6,937 nucleotides of DNA from NCBI GenBank assembly GCA_902506225.1, contig LR733359.1, forward strand, positions 1 through 6,937, given 5' to 3'. Positions 1 to 4,583 of the stretch are shown here, one piece after another. The notes under the pieces are model-generated. The model was not told the DNA's origin, did not search any database, and was given only the letters and a program-made list of their open reading frames with translations. The stretch comes from Faucicola sp902506225. GTDB lineage: Bacteria > Pseudomonadota > Gammaproteobacteria > Pseudomonadales > Moraxellaceae. The position numbers and the translations under genes are program-made. Numbering within the stretch: the first letter of the stretch is position 1; each line of letters opens with the position of its first letter.

Positions 1-127
1 TCGACCCAGTAGCCACAATATCGGTTGGCTTCTAGCCCTACAAACATCATTTGTTCAAAGTCCGCCATGATGTCATATTTCTGCTCTTCGGTGATCACAT
101 CGCTTTCATCAAAGCTAAGACAGCCTG
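1..127. repeat. Terminal redundancy, left copy (circular-molecule overlap)
   Basis: Bases 1-127 are identical to 6811-6937. The relaxase reading frame runs off the left edge here and continues in the same frame from 6810 downward, giving an uninterrupted homologue. I infer an assembly overlap of a 6,810-bp circle rather than a biological duplication. Confidence 0.95.
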
Positions 128-314
128 AGGTATAGACTTTAGCAAAGGTGAGCCCGTTGATGATTTCGGTGACATCTTCAGGGTTACCAAGGAGCAGTCT
201 TGCCCCTGCCCTCGGGTCGTTTTCTGTGCCAAGTAGGTAGTCTTTGACGGCTTGTCCCCCTTGGCTACGGCGGGTGTCGTCTGTGCCGCCTCGTTTAAAG
301 AATTTGAGTATCAT
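1..314 (-). CDS. mobA: Mobilization relaxase MobA (MbeA-like), N-terminal part, continues across the contig junction
   Basis: This is the 5' end of the relaxase gene whose remainder is at 4584-6937. On the closed circle the gene is complement(join of 4584-6810 and 1-314), 846 codons plus stop. The ATG at 314-312 overlaps the mobC stop as ATGA and has the ribosome site GAGGAG at 325-320, five bases upstream. The segment matches the ColE1/pMB1 relaxase N-terminus from memory: a KDYLLG motif whose Tyr26 is the likely nucleophile that attacks the nic phosphate, then LLGNPEDV and FAKVYTSGCLSF. The enzyme nicks one strand at oriT, stays bound to the 5' end and pilots it into the recipient. Family and start are near certain; catalysis by Tyr26 is inferred from ColE1 MbeA, where the nucleophile is an equivalent N-terminal tyrosine. 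Confidence 0.93.
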   Translation of the reverse strand, partial: MILKFFKRGGTDDTRRSQGGQAVKDYLLGTENDPRAGARLLLGNPEDVTEIINGLTFAKVYTSGCLSFDESDVITEEQKYDIMADFEQMMFVGLEANRYCGYWV

Positions 315-682
315 GCTTGCTCCTCAATGGGTGCAATTGTGTCGTTGGGCAGTTGGTAGTGTTGTTTGAGCATATCAAGGCTGTGGCGAAGTTGGTCAAG
401 GCTTAGGGCAAGGTTGATAAAGTCGATGGTCTGCCCTGCACCCGCTTGGGTGTGGGTGTAGCGTACCAGTTGGTTTAGGTTGTTGCCCATTGCGACCAAT
501 TGTTGCATGAGTTGGGGGTCGATTTTGGGATAGTCCTTTTGCCGTTTGGGCGGTTCGCCTTCGGTGAGTACGGCTCTTGCATAGCGAGCAAGGTTTATGC
601 CTTGGGCTTTGGCTTGTACTTTTTCAAATTCAGCTTCGCTAAAGCGAATGTTGAGGCGTTTGCTTCGGGTGATTTTAGCCAT
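311..682 (-). CDS. mobC: MobC/MbeC-family relaxosome accessory protein
   Basis: 123-aa protein. Residues 7-40 (SKRLNIRFSEAEFEKVQAKA then ARYARAVL) look like a ribbon-helix-helix DNA-binding segment, and GNNLNQLVRY at 66-75 is the signature of the MobC family (ColE1 MbeC has GNNLNQ at the matching place). In ColE1, MbeC binds oriT and helps the relaxase nick. The gene starts about 200 bp from the nic site and its stop overlaps the relaxase ATG by 4 bp, so the two are probably translationally coupled. The start codon has only a weak ribosome site (AGG eight bases upstream), and no convincing promoter is visible. Transcription begins in or next to oriT, so relaxosome binding may repress it; this last point is inference. 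Confidence 0.92.
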   Translation of the reverse strand: MAKITRSKRLNIRFSEAEFEKVQAKAQGINLARYARAVLTEGEPPKRQKDYPKIDPQLMQQLVAMGNNLNQLVRYTHTQAGAGQTIDFINLALSLDQLRHSLDMLKQHYQLPNDTIAPIEEQA

Positions 683-734
683 GTCGGTTGCCTGTTTTTA
701 TGTCATGTGGTCAATTCTGAAGTTGGTTCCAGGG

Positions 735-890
735 GGTTGGGGCCTCCCCTTTAGCGACCAAAATCCTTGTAACTTGTGGAAGGGATGGCGGTCGCTCGGG
801 GTTTCAAAAGGGGCATCGCCCCTTTGCCTGCACTCACAACACCAATGTAACGTAGTGGAATTTGGTGTCTGTGTATGTGCTGGCTTAGTA
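735..890. other. oriT (origin of transfer), ColE1/pMB1-like
   Basis: The nic context GTGTATGTGCTGGCTTAGTA (871-890) closely matches the pBR322/pMB1 bom site, GTGTATACTGGCTTAACTA from memory. The nick is predicted between 883 and 884 of the strand shown (CTGG/CTTA). Just upstream, ACACCAA (839-845) pairs with TTGGTGT (862-868), extended by CACA (835-838) with TGTG (870-873) across a one-base bulge, the usual inverted repeat next to nic. Two more hairpins lie farther upstream: AAAGGGGC/GCCCCTTT (807-814/818-825) and AGCGACC/GGTCGCT (753-759/790-796), the latter flanked by CCCC and GGGG. ACGTAG at 850-855 is also shared with the pMB1 site. With this polarity the origin and repB enter the recipient first and the mob genes last, as expected for this family. 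Confidence 0.88.
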
Positions 891-902
891 TTCATTTAGG
901 AT

Positions 903-1040
903 ATGGGCTACCGTGGTTGCTATCAGTTGTTGGGGATTGCTTATGTTATTAGTTGGTCTGGCGATTCTTTATCGGTTAGGATTTTGATTATCCCGCTGTT
1001 TGTTGTTGGTTGCAAGGGTGCTAAGTGGTTTGGTGGGTAG
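903..1040 (+). CDS. Possible 45-aa hydrophobic peptide in the leading region
   Basis: ATG at 903 and TAG at 1038-1040. The product has a hydrophobic stretch near its centre (VRILIIPLFVVGC) and no family I recognise. AGGA lies only two bases before the ATG, too close for a good ribosome site, so translation is doubtful. It begins 19 bases after the predicted nick and would be among the first DNA to enter a recipient. The local DNA is strongly G/T-rich on this strand, which by itself yields Val, Gly, Leu and Phe codons, so the hydrophobicity may be an artefact of composition. Confidence 0.25.
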   Translation: MGYRGCYQLLGIAYVISWSGDSLSVRILIIPLFVVGCKGAKWFGG

Positions 1041-1089
1041 CGTTTGTTTGAGCTGTAAGGTTTTTTAAACTGGTTTATTAGTTTTTAAG

Positions 1090-1272
1090 ATGGCAAAAGG
1101 TAATGATACGGTGTTTTTACGCCTGCTAATGTTTGGTTGGTTGTGGTTTACTGAACTCGGTCATCTAACTGCTTTTATCTTAATCGGTCTTTCTGTGATT
1201 TTAGCGATTTTAGGTTTTTTGGATAAGTGGGTTTTTTATCCCAAAAATTGGTGTTTTTTACCCTGTTCTTAG
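1090..1272 (+). CDS. Possible 60-aa small membrane protein
   Basis: The predicted product has two hydrophobic segments: residues 9-21 and a convincing transmembrane helix at about 26-44 (LTAFILIGLSVILAILGFL), followed by DKW and a short tail. I recognise no family. TAAG directly abuts the ATG; a better ribosome-binding match, GTAAGG at 1055-1060, is too far away. The 3' end overlaps the DnaA-box-like inverted repeat of the origin. It might be a leading-region or maintenance protein, or non-coding G/T-rich DNA. The helix is more regular than I would expect by chance, but expression is unsupported. Confidence 0.35.
   Translation: MAKGNDTVFLRLLMFGWLWFTELGHLTAFILIGLSVILAILGFLDKWVFYPKNWCFLPCS
1215..1247. 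other. Inverted pair of DnaA-box-like sites in the origin
   Basis: The arms at 1215-1226 and 1236-1247 form an inverted repeat with one mismatch and a 9-base loop. Read on the minus strand, 1226-1218 gives TTATCCAAA (8 of 9 to the DnaA box TTATCCACA). Read on the plus strand, 1236-1244 gives TTATCCCAA (7 of 9). The T-rich sequence after it could also make this a weak terminator for the small ORF. Confidence 0.35.
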
Positions 1273-1284
1273 ATCAAATTTTTA
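1272..1284 (+). promoter_or_regulatory. Possible IHF-binding site in the origin
   Basis: GATCAAATTTTTA matches the IHF consensus WATCAANNNNTTR at all specified positions except the first base. It lies between the DnaA-like boxes and the AT-rich repeats, where several iteron plasmids place IHF. A match like this can arise by chance in AT-rich DNA. Confidence 0.3.
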
Positions 1285-1313
1285 ACGGTTTTATTAGCTT
1301 TTAAGGTTAGAAA

Positions 1314-1361
1314 ATGAAAAAGTCTTTTTTATTGTTTTATATATGTTTTATTGTTTTATAG
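1314..1361 (+). CDS. Possible 15-aa hydrophobic leader-like peptide
   Basis: ATG at 1314, TAG at 1359-1361, encoding MKKSFLLFYICFIVL. Unlike the two ORFs before it, it has a well-placed ribosome-binding candidate, AAGG at 1303-1306, seven bases upstream. It coincides with the AT-rich origin repeats, whose T-rich composition would yield Phe, Leu and Ile in any case. It may be a tiny membrane peptide or an accident; no promoter is evident. Confidence 0.15.
   Translation: MKKSFLLFYICFIVL
1327..1360. repeat. AT-rich direct repeats (probable DNA-unwinding element)
   Basis: The 15-mer TTTTATTGTTTTATA occurs at 1327-1341 and again at 1346-1360, spaced 19 bases apart. AT-rich repeats next to iterons are the usual melting site in Rep_3 origins. 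The function is inferred from position and composition. Confidence 0.6.
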
Positions 1362-1400
1362 TAGGTCGCAAAACCGCTCTGGTAAAAGGGATGGCGATGT

Positions 1401-1502
1401 ATAAAAGGACGTTTGGTCGGCAATAAAAGGACGTTTGGTCGGCAATAAAAGGACGTTTGGTCGGCAATAAAAGGACGTTTGGTCGGCAATAAAAGGACGT
1501 TT
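1401..1502 (+). repeat. Iterons, RepB-binding array (oriV)
   Basis: Four perfect 22-bp tandem units at 1401-1422, 1423-1444, 1445-1466 and 1467-1488, each beginning ATAAAAGGAC and ending GGTCGGCA. A fifth unit is cut after 14 bases (1489-1502). The 22-bp phase is two helical turns, so initiator molecules would line up on one face. The array sits just upstream of the repB promoter, the standard arrangement for replication start and copy control in this family. Confidence 0.95.
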
Positions 1503-1508
1503 TAAAAA

Positions 1509-1537
1509 TTGACCATATAATGATTAGAGTGTATATT
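1509..1537 (+). promoter_or_regulatory. repB promoter (sigma70-type)
   Basis: A -35 of TTGACC (1509-1514) and a -10 of TATATT (1532-1537) are separated by exactly 17 bases. Transcription should start at about 1544, some 20 bases before the repB ATG. The truncated fifth iteron ends only six bases before the -35, so RepB bound there could block the promoter (inferred autoregulation). Confidence 0.8.
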
Positions 1538-1564
1538 GTCGTTATGTCTTAAGGTAGGTGAATA

Positions 1565-2503
1565 ATGGGTAATTTAATTGTGAAAGATAATGCTTTGATT
1601 GAAGCTAGTCATAAATTGAGTGAGATTGAGCAAAGACTTGTATTACTGGCGATTTTAAAGGCTCGTGAATTTTGCGACAGTATCGAACAATTAAAAGATA
1701 AAGAATTAATTATTCATGCCGAAGATTATATCAAGGCTTTTGGGGTCGATAGAGATGCAGGGTATAAAAGTTTAAAAAAAGCGGTAATGGGTTTGTATCG
1801 TGCTGAATGGGGTTATCGCTTTATCAATGCCAAAGGCAATGTTGAAGTAGCGTATGAACGCTTTACCCAATCCGCCAAATATGTTGAAAATGAAGCCACG
1901 GTTAAATTTATGTTTGCCAATGCCATTATTCCCATGCTCGTTGAGTTGGAACGCAATTTTACCAGTTATGAGATTACACAAGTGGCACACCTGCAAAGTC
2001 GCTATGCCATGCGGTTGTTTGAGTGTTTGATTCGCTTTAAAGCCAGTAAAACGCTGACCATTACCTTAGATGAGTTACGCTTTCGCTTTGGCTTGCTCGA
2101 TACCGAATATAAGGTAATGAGTGATTTTAAAAAACGGGTGTTGGATATGGCGGTCAAAGATATTAATGAGAATACCGATATCACGGTGAAGTATGATCAG
2201 CACAAACAAGGTCGCACCATTACAGGCTTTACCTTTAAGTTTAAACAAAAAGCCAAAACCGCCAAGTCGGACAAAGCTGAGCGTGACCCCAATACGCTCG
2301 ATTTGTTTGTGCCGATGACGGATAATCAACGCTTTGCTTTTGCTAAAAAAATTTCTCGGTTGCCTGAAGCCTCGCATTTGGCGACAGGGCAAGCAGGGCA
2401 AAGTTATGATGCTTTTGCTGAGCAAATCGCTAAAGACTTATTGGATAACGACAAGCAAAAGATTTATTTGCCGTTTTTGGAGAAGGTGGGGTTTAAACAG
2501 TAA
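1565..2503 (+). CDS. repB: Replication initiator RepB, Rep_3 family
   Basis: 312-aa initiator. The N-terminus VKDNALIEASHKLSEIEQRLVLLAI (read as two overlapping motifs, residues 6-15 and 16-30) is typical of Rep_3 proteins of Moraxellaceae plasmids and begins the first winged-helix domain (about 1-135). The second winged helix spans about 138-228 and includes YAMRLFECLIRF and the conserved DFKKRVLDMAVKDINENTDI, followed by GFTFKFKQK. The C-terminal part with MTDNQRFAFA and KQKIYLPFLEKVGF also matches Acinetobacter RepM-type proteins from memory. It would bind the 22-bp iterons upstream, melt the AT-rich element and recruit the host helicase. A ribosome site, AAGGTAGGTG, ends four bases before the ATG. 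The length is normal for the family and no defect is visible. No partition genes or second replication protein accompany it. Confidence 0.96.
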   Translation: MGNLIVKDNALIEASHKLSEIEQRLVLLAILKAREFCDSIEQLKDKELIIHAEDYIKAFGVDRDAGYKSLKKAVMGLYRAEWGYRFINAKGNVEVAYERFTQSAKYVENEATVKFMFANAIIPMLVELERNFTSYEITQVAHLQSRYAMRLFECLIRFKASKTLTITLDELRFRFGLLDTEYKVMSDFKKRVLDMAVKDINENTDITVKYDQHKQGRTITGFTFKFKQKAKTAKSDKAERDPNTLDLFVPMTDNQRFAFAKKISRLPEASHLATGQAGQSYDAFAEQIAKDLLDNDKQKIYLPFLEKVGFKQ

Positions 2504-2569
2504 AGACGTTAGTTTACCAAAAAGGCATAGAGGTAGGTATAACTGATTTTTTAATATGTATACTCGATT

Positions 2570-2590
2570 CTTTGAATTAAATTTTCAAAG
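2570..2590. promoter_or_regulatory. Perfect palindrome upstream of the deacetylase gene
   Basis: CTTTGAA (2570-2576) and TTCAAAG (2584-2590) are inverted arms around a 7-base AT spacer, 30 bases before the deacetylase ATG. A possible -35, TTGAAT (2572-2577), lies in the left arm, but I see no good -10 at the right distance. It could be an operator for a host regulator or a chance AT-rich palindrome. Confidence 0.35.
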
Positions 2591-2620
2591 ATAATTATTT
2601 GTATTAAATAAGGGAATTAA

Positions 2621-3523
2621 ATGTTCAAAAAATTTATCTTCGCTTTATGTCTTATTCTATCTAACACTGCGATGGCAAAAAATTTAGCCTTAAGTTTTGA
2701 CGATGGATTAGACCCCAAAACCAATCCCCAAGCTGAGCAAATCAACGATGATATTTTAAAAACTCTCAAGCAAAATAAAATTACAGCTATCGTTTATCCA
2801 AGTATTAGTAAAATAGGCGGGGAATCGGGGCGAGATATTATCGCTAAATGGGGGCAACAAGGTCAGCATATTGGCAATCATAGCAACTTACATATGAATT
2901 TTAATAAGCCTGATGTAACGCTCTCCAATTATTTAAAAGATGTGCAAGAAGGGCATGACTTTTTTAAAAATTTAAAAGGCTTTGTTCCTCGCTATCGGTT
3001 TCCGTTTCTAAAAGAAGGTGATACCGAAGAAAAAAGAGATGGCATGAGAAAATGGCTAAAAGAGCATAATTATCGCTCGGGGGCAGTAAGTATTGATGCC
3101 AGTGATTGGTATTACAATCAATTATATTTAAAATACCAAGATAATCATGATACACAAAGTTTAGATAAGTTAAAAAAAGCGTATATCACACACTTACTTG
3201 GTAGAGCGAACTATTACGATAATCTGGCATTACAAACAATTGGGCGTTCGCCCGATCACGTCATGTTACTGCATGTTAGAGCTATAAACGCGGCATGGTT
3301 GCCCGATATTATTAAAGCTTTTAAACAACAAAAGTGGCAATTTATCGATCCAGAAAAAGCCTATACGGATCCTATCTATCAATTACATTTACAGGTGTTA
3401 CCCGCAGGTGAAAGTATTTTATGGAGTATTGCCAAAGTTTTTGGTGTTCAAAGTTTGAGATATCCTGCTGAGGATGCTCCTTATGAGGCAGATAATTTGA
3501 AAAAATTTGGTCTAACCCCTTAA
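2621..3523 (+). CDS. Exported polysaccharide deacetylase (CE4/NodB homology family)
   Basis: 300-aa protein, with a Sec signal peptide at residues 1-19 (KK, a hydrophobic core, then cleavage after AMA and no lipobox cysteine), so periplasmic or secreted. All five NodB-family motifs are present in order: SFDDG at 25-29 (Asp27 as base, Asp28 as metal ligand), HSNLH at 87-91 (His87 and His91 as metal ligands), RFPF at 126-129, DASDW at 159-163 and LLH at 216-218 (His218 as catalytic acid). Such enzymes remove N-acetyl groups from peptidoglycan, chitin-like oligomers or exopolysaccharide; the substrate cannot be read from sequence. About 80 C-terminal residues after motif 5 are family-specific and unplaced. 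A ribosome site AGGGA lies five bases before the ATG. The gene follows repB on the same strand after a 117-bp gap and is more AT-rich than the mob genes, which suggests cargo of separate origin. Confidence 0.9.
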   Translation: MFKKFIFALCLILSNTAMAKNLALSFDDGLDPKTNPQAEQINDDILKTLKQNKITAIVYPSISKIGGESGRDIIAKWGQQGQHIGNHSNLHMNFNKPDVTLSNYLKDVQEGHDFFKNLKGFVPRYRFPFLKEGDTEEKRDGMRKWLKEHNYRSGAVSIDASDWYYNQLYLKYQDNHDTQSLDKLKKAYITHLLGRANYYDNLALQTIGRSPDHVMLLHVRAINAAWLPDIIKAFKQQKWQFIDPEKAYTDPIYQLHLQVLPAGESILWSIAKVFGVQSLRYPAEDAPYEADNLKKFGLTP

Positions 3524-3587
3524 TTAAAAACGCTATACATGGTCTAATGAGATTTTGATTTTTTACCCTATTGTCGTGACTAAAAAC

Positions 3588-3892
3588 GAGATTGCAAATT
3601 TTTTTGTGTAAACCATCAAAGGCAGCCTAAAGTAGCATCATACTAAATAATAAACAAATAACTTCTATTAATAGCCACCCACTCGATGACCATACAGCAT
3701 TACAAACTGACGCATCGCAGGTTTCTAATTTTGGATAGGCATCGTCCATTTCTGCATCGTAATAATGAGTGCCATATAAATTGCCTTAAATACGGCATCA
3801 TCATTGGGGAAAATCTTTTTGGTGTTTGTCACCTTTCCCCTTTCTCAAACTAGCATTGGTGTCAGCACAGAATTGTCGCATTGGCTTCAATC
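3588..3892 (-). mobile_element. Truncated IS256-family insertion sequence (right end only)
   Basis: The sequence from 3588 (GAGATTGCAAATTTTTTTGT, then GTAAACC to 3614) resembles the terminal inverted repeat of IS256-family elements, which read TTTACACA...CTC from the transposase side. The 3' end of a transposase frame follows, read on the minus strand. The left end and about five-sixths of the transposase are missing, and the remnant abuts the toxin gene at 3901. The inner boundary is approximate, and no matching second end or target duplication was found. Confidence 0.6.
3668..3892 (-). pseudogene. IS256-family (Mutator-type) transposase, C-terminal remnant
   Basis: Reading the minus strand, the frame from about 3835 down to the TAA at 3670-3668 gives KKIFPNDDAVFKAIYMALII, then MQKWTMPIQN, an in-frame TAG at 3727-3725 and KPAMRQFVMLYGHR. 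This is the recognisable C-terminus of IS256-family transposases, where a Trp codon (TGG) normally occupies the position of the TAG. Upstream, NASLRKGK is readable in a different frame, so a frameshift lies at about 3826-3840. Only some 70 of about 400 residues remain, with at least two inactivating lesions. It is certainly non-functional. Confidence 0.78.
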
Positions 3893-3900
3893 AAACCTTA

Positions 3901-4224
3901 TCAGCTATACAACGCATAATGCTGTTCTCGATAATGACGGATTGCCAAGATAATTACCACATCTGCTTGGATATCATGCCAAAACAAAAATTGATAGCCA
4001 CTCTTACCAAAACGTAGCTTAACCTCTCTAATCCCTGTCAAATCTTCATTATCGGATAGGGTAAAGGCTTTGCCTGTCATGGGATTGTTAGCGACTTCTT
4101 TAAAAGCGGTGGTCAATAGCTTGATAATCTTATTGGCTTGAGCCATGGCATTGGCATCAATCAAAAAGGCAGTTAAACGCTCCAAATCGGTCGATGCCCC
4201 ATGCGATACAATTATTTGTGGCAT
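3901..4224 (-). CDS. Type II toxin, RelE/ParE superfamily
   Basis: 107-aa basic protein. The C-terminal half has the pattern of the fold: GIREVKLRFGKSGYQFLFWH (64-83), then VVIILAIRHYRE (89-100), which matches the ParE-type strand-strand-HxRE ending. Its ATG lies 13 bases inside the end of the upstream antitoxin gene, the usual coupled arrangement. ParE members poison DNA gyrase and RelE members cut mRNA on the ribosome; sequence alone does not decide between them, though the IRHYRE ending leans towards ParE. Killing of plasmid-free daughter cells is the likely role. The gene ends right beside the decayed IS remnant, but its own frame looks intact and of normal length. Confidence 0.85.
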   Translation of the reverse strand: MPQIIVSHGASTDLERLTAFLIDANAMAQANKIIKLLTTAFKEVANNPMTGKAFTLSDNEDLTGIREVKLRFGKSGYQFLFWHDIQADVVIILAIRHYREQHYALYS

Positions 4225-4493
4225 ACAGGCATATCCTTTGGTGCATCGGTTAATAGGCTATCCGCCCAATCATCTATTTCTTCTAACGTTAGATGCAATC
4301 CTGTTTCTTGATAATGTTCATAGGCACGAATAGCGCGTTGCTCAAAAGCTAATTGAGCCTGTTTTTGTTCAATAAAATCATCGACGGCTTCTAGCACTAA
4401 ACTGTGCATAGAGCGTTTATAGGTTTCTGCTAGGCTTTGTAGCTGTTGTTTTCGAGAGCCTAATTTAACCGAGGTGACTTCTGCTGTTTGCAT
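4212..4493 (-). CDS. Type II antitoxin, ribbon-helix-helix (CopG/ParD-like)
   Basis: 93-aa protein. Residues 5-45 fit a ribbon-helix-helix DNA-binding fold: a short strand (VTSVKLG), a helix (RKQQLQSLAETYKR), then SMHSLVLEAVDDFIEQ. The acidic tail (LTLEEIDDWADSLL, 68-81) is the probable toxin-binding part. A strong ribosome site, AAGGAG at 4504-4499, lies five bases before the ATG. It is the first gene of the pair and overlaps the toxin start by 13 bases, so it is translated ahead of the toxin. It should repress its own promoter by binding the palindromes at 4508-4529. Confidence 0.85.
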   Translation of the reverse strand: MQTAEVTSVKLGSRKQQLQSLAETYKRSMHSLVLEAVDDFIEQKQAQLAFEQRAIRAYEHYQETGLHLTLEEIDDWADSLLTDAPKDMPVCHK

Positions 4494-4507
4494 AGATACT
4501 CCTTAAT

Positions 4508-4529
4508 GGTAAAAGGTATTACCTAGTAA
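4508..4529 (-). promoter_or_regulatory. Antitoxin-binding operator (nested palindromes)
   Basis: Just upstream of the antitoxin, AGGTA-T-TACCT (4514-4524) is a perfect palindrome. It is flanked by further half-sites: GGTAA at 4508-4512 with TTACC at 4519-4523, and TTAC at 4519-4522 with GTAA at 4526-4529. Repeated short half-sites are what ribbon-helix-helix dimers bind cooperatively. A candidate promoter on the minus strand, TTGTTT at 4541-4536 and TAATAC at 4519-4514 (16-base spacer), would be covered by the bound repressor. The promoter elements are weak matches. Confidence 0.6.
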
Positions 4530-4583
4530 TACTAACAAAACAAAAGGTTTGAAAGCAAGATTTATTATGTATCACTTTAGCAC

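Larger units (their letters stand above)
1068..1306 (+). repeat. Imperfect direct repeat pair around the 60-aa ORF
   Basis: AACTGGTTTATTAGTTTTTA (from 1068, continuing AG to 1089) resembles AACGGTTTTATTAGCTTTTA (from 1284, continuing AGG to 1306). Each copy is followed closely by an ATG (1090 and 1314). The two copies bracket the 60-aa ORF. They could be duplicated translation-initiation regions or ancient duplication scars. Confidence 0.5.

Noticed and set aside
698..895. 65-aa open frame on the minus strand across oriT
   Set aside because: It coincides with the oriT hairpins and nic site, has no ribosome site and an improbable composition. The open frame is incidental.
597..899. 100-aa and 84-aa plus-strand frames over the start of mobC and oriT
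   Set aside because: They are antisense to the clearly conserved mobC and cover oriT. No family resemblance.
942..952. TTATGTTATTA as a possible XerD half of a pdif recombination site
   Set aside because: Moraxellaceae plasmids often carry pdif sites, so I looked; the 11 bases expected for the XerC half show no match, and no second site was found flanking any module.
1382..1400. A degenerate sixth iteron upstream of the array
   Set aside because: GTAAAAGG at 1382-1389 resembles the start of an iteron, but the rest does not match and it is out of the 22-bp phase.
2075..2425. 116-aa minus-strand frame inside repB
   Set aside because: It is antisense to conserved Rep_3 sequence and lacks a ribosome site or recognisable domain.
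3524..3587. Terminator for the deacetylase gene
   Set aside because: The T-rich stretch at 3557-3564 has no stable stem before it. The repeated TAAAAACG at 3525 and 3581 was considered as a target duplication, but it does not flank an intact element.
3826..4017. 63-aa plus-strand frame at the toxin/IS junction
   Set aside because: It spans the dead transposase remnant and is antisense to the toxin gene. No support as a gene.
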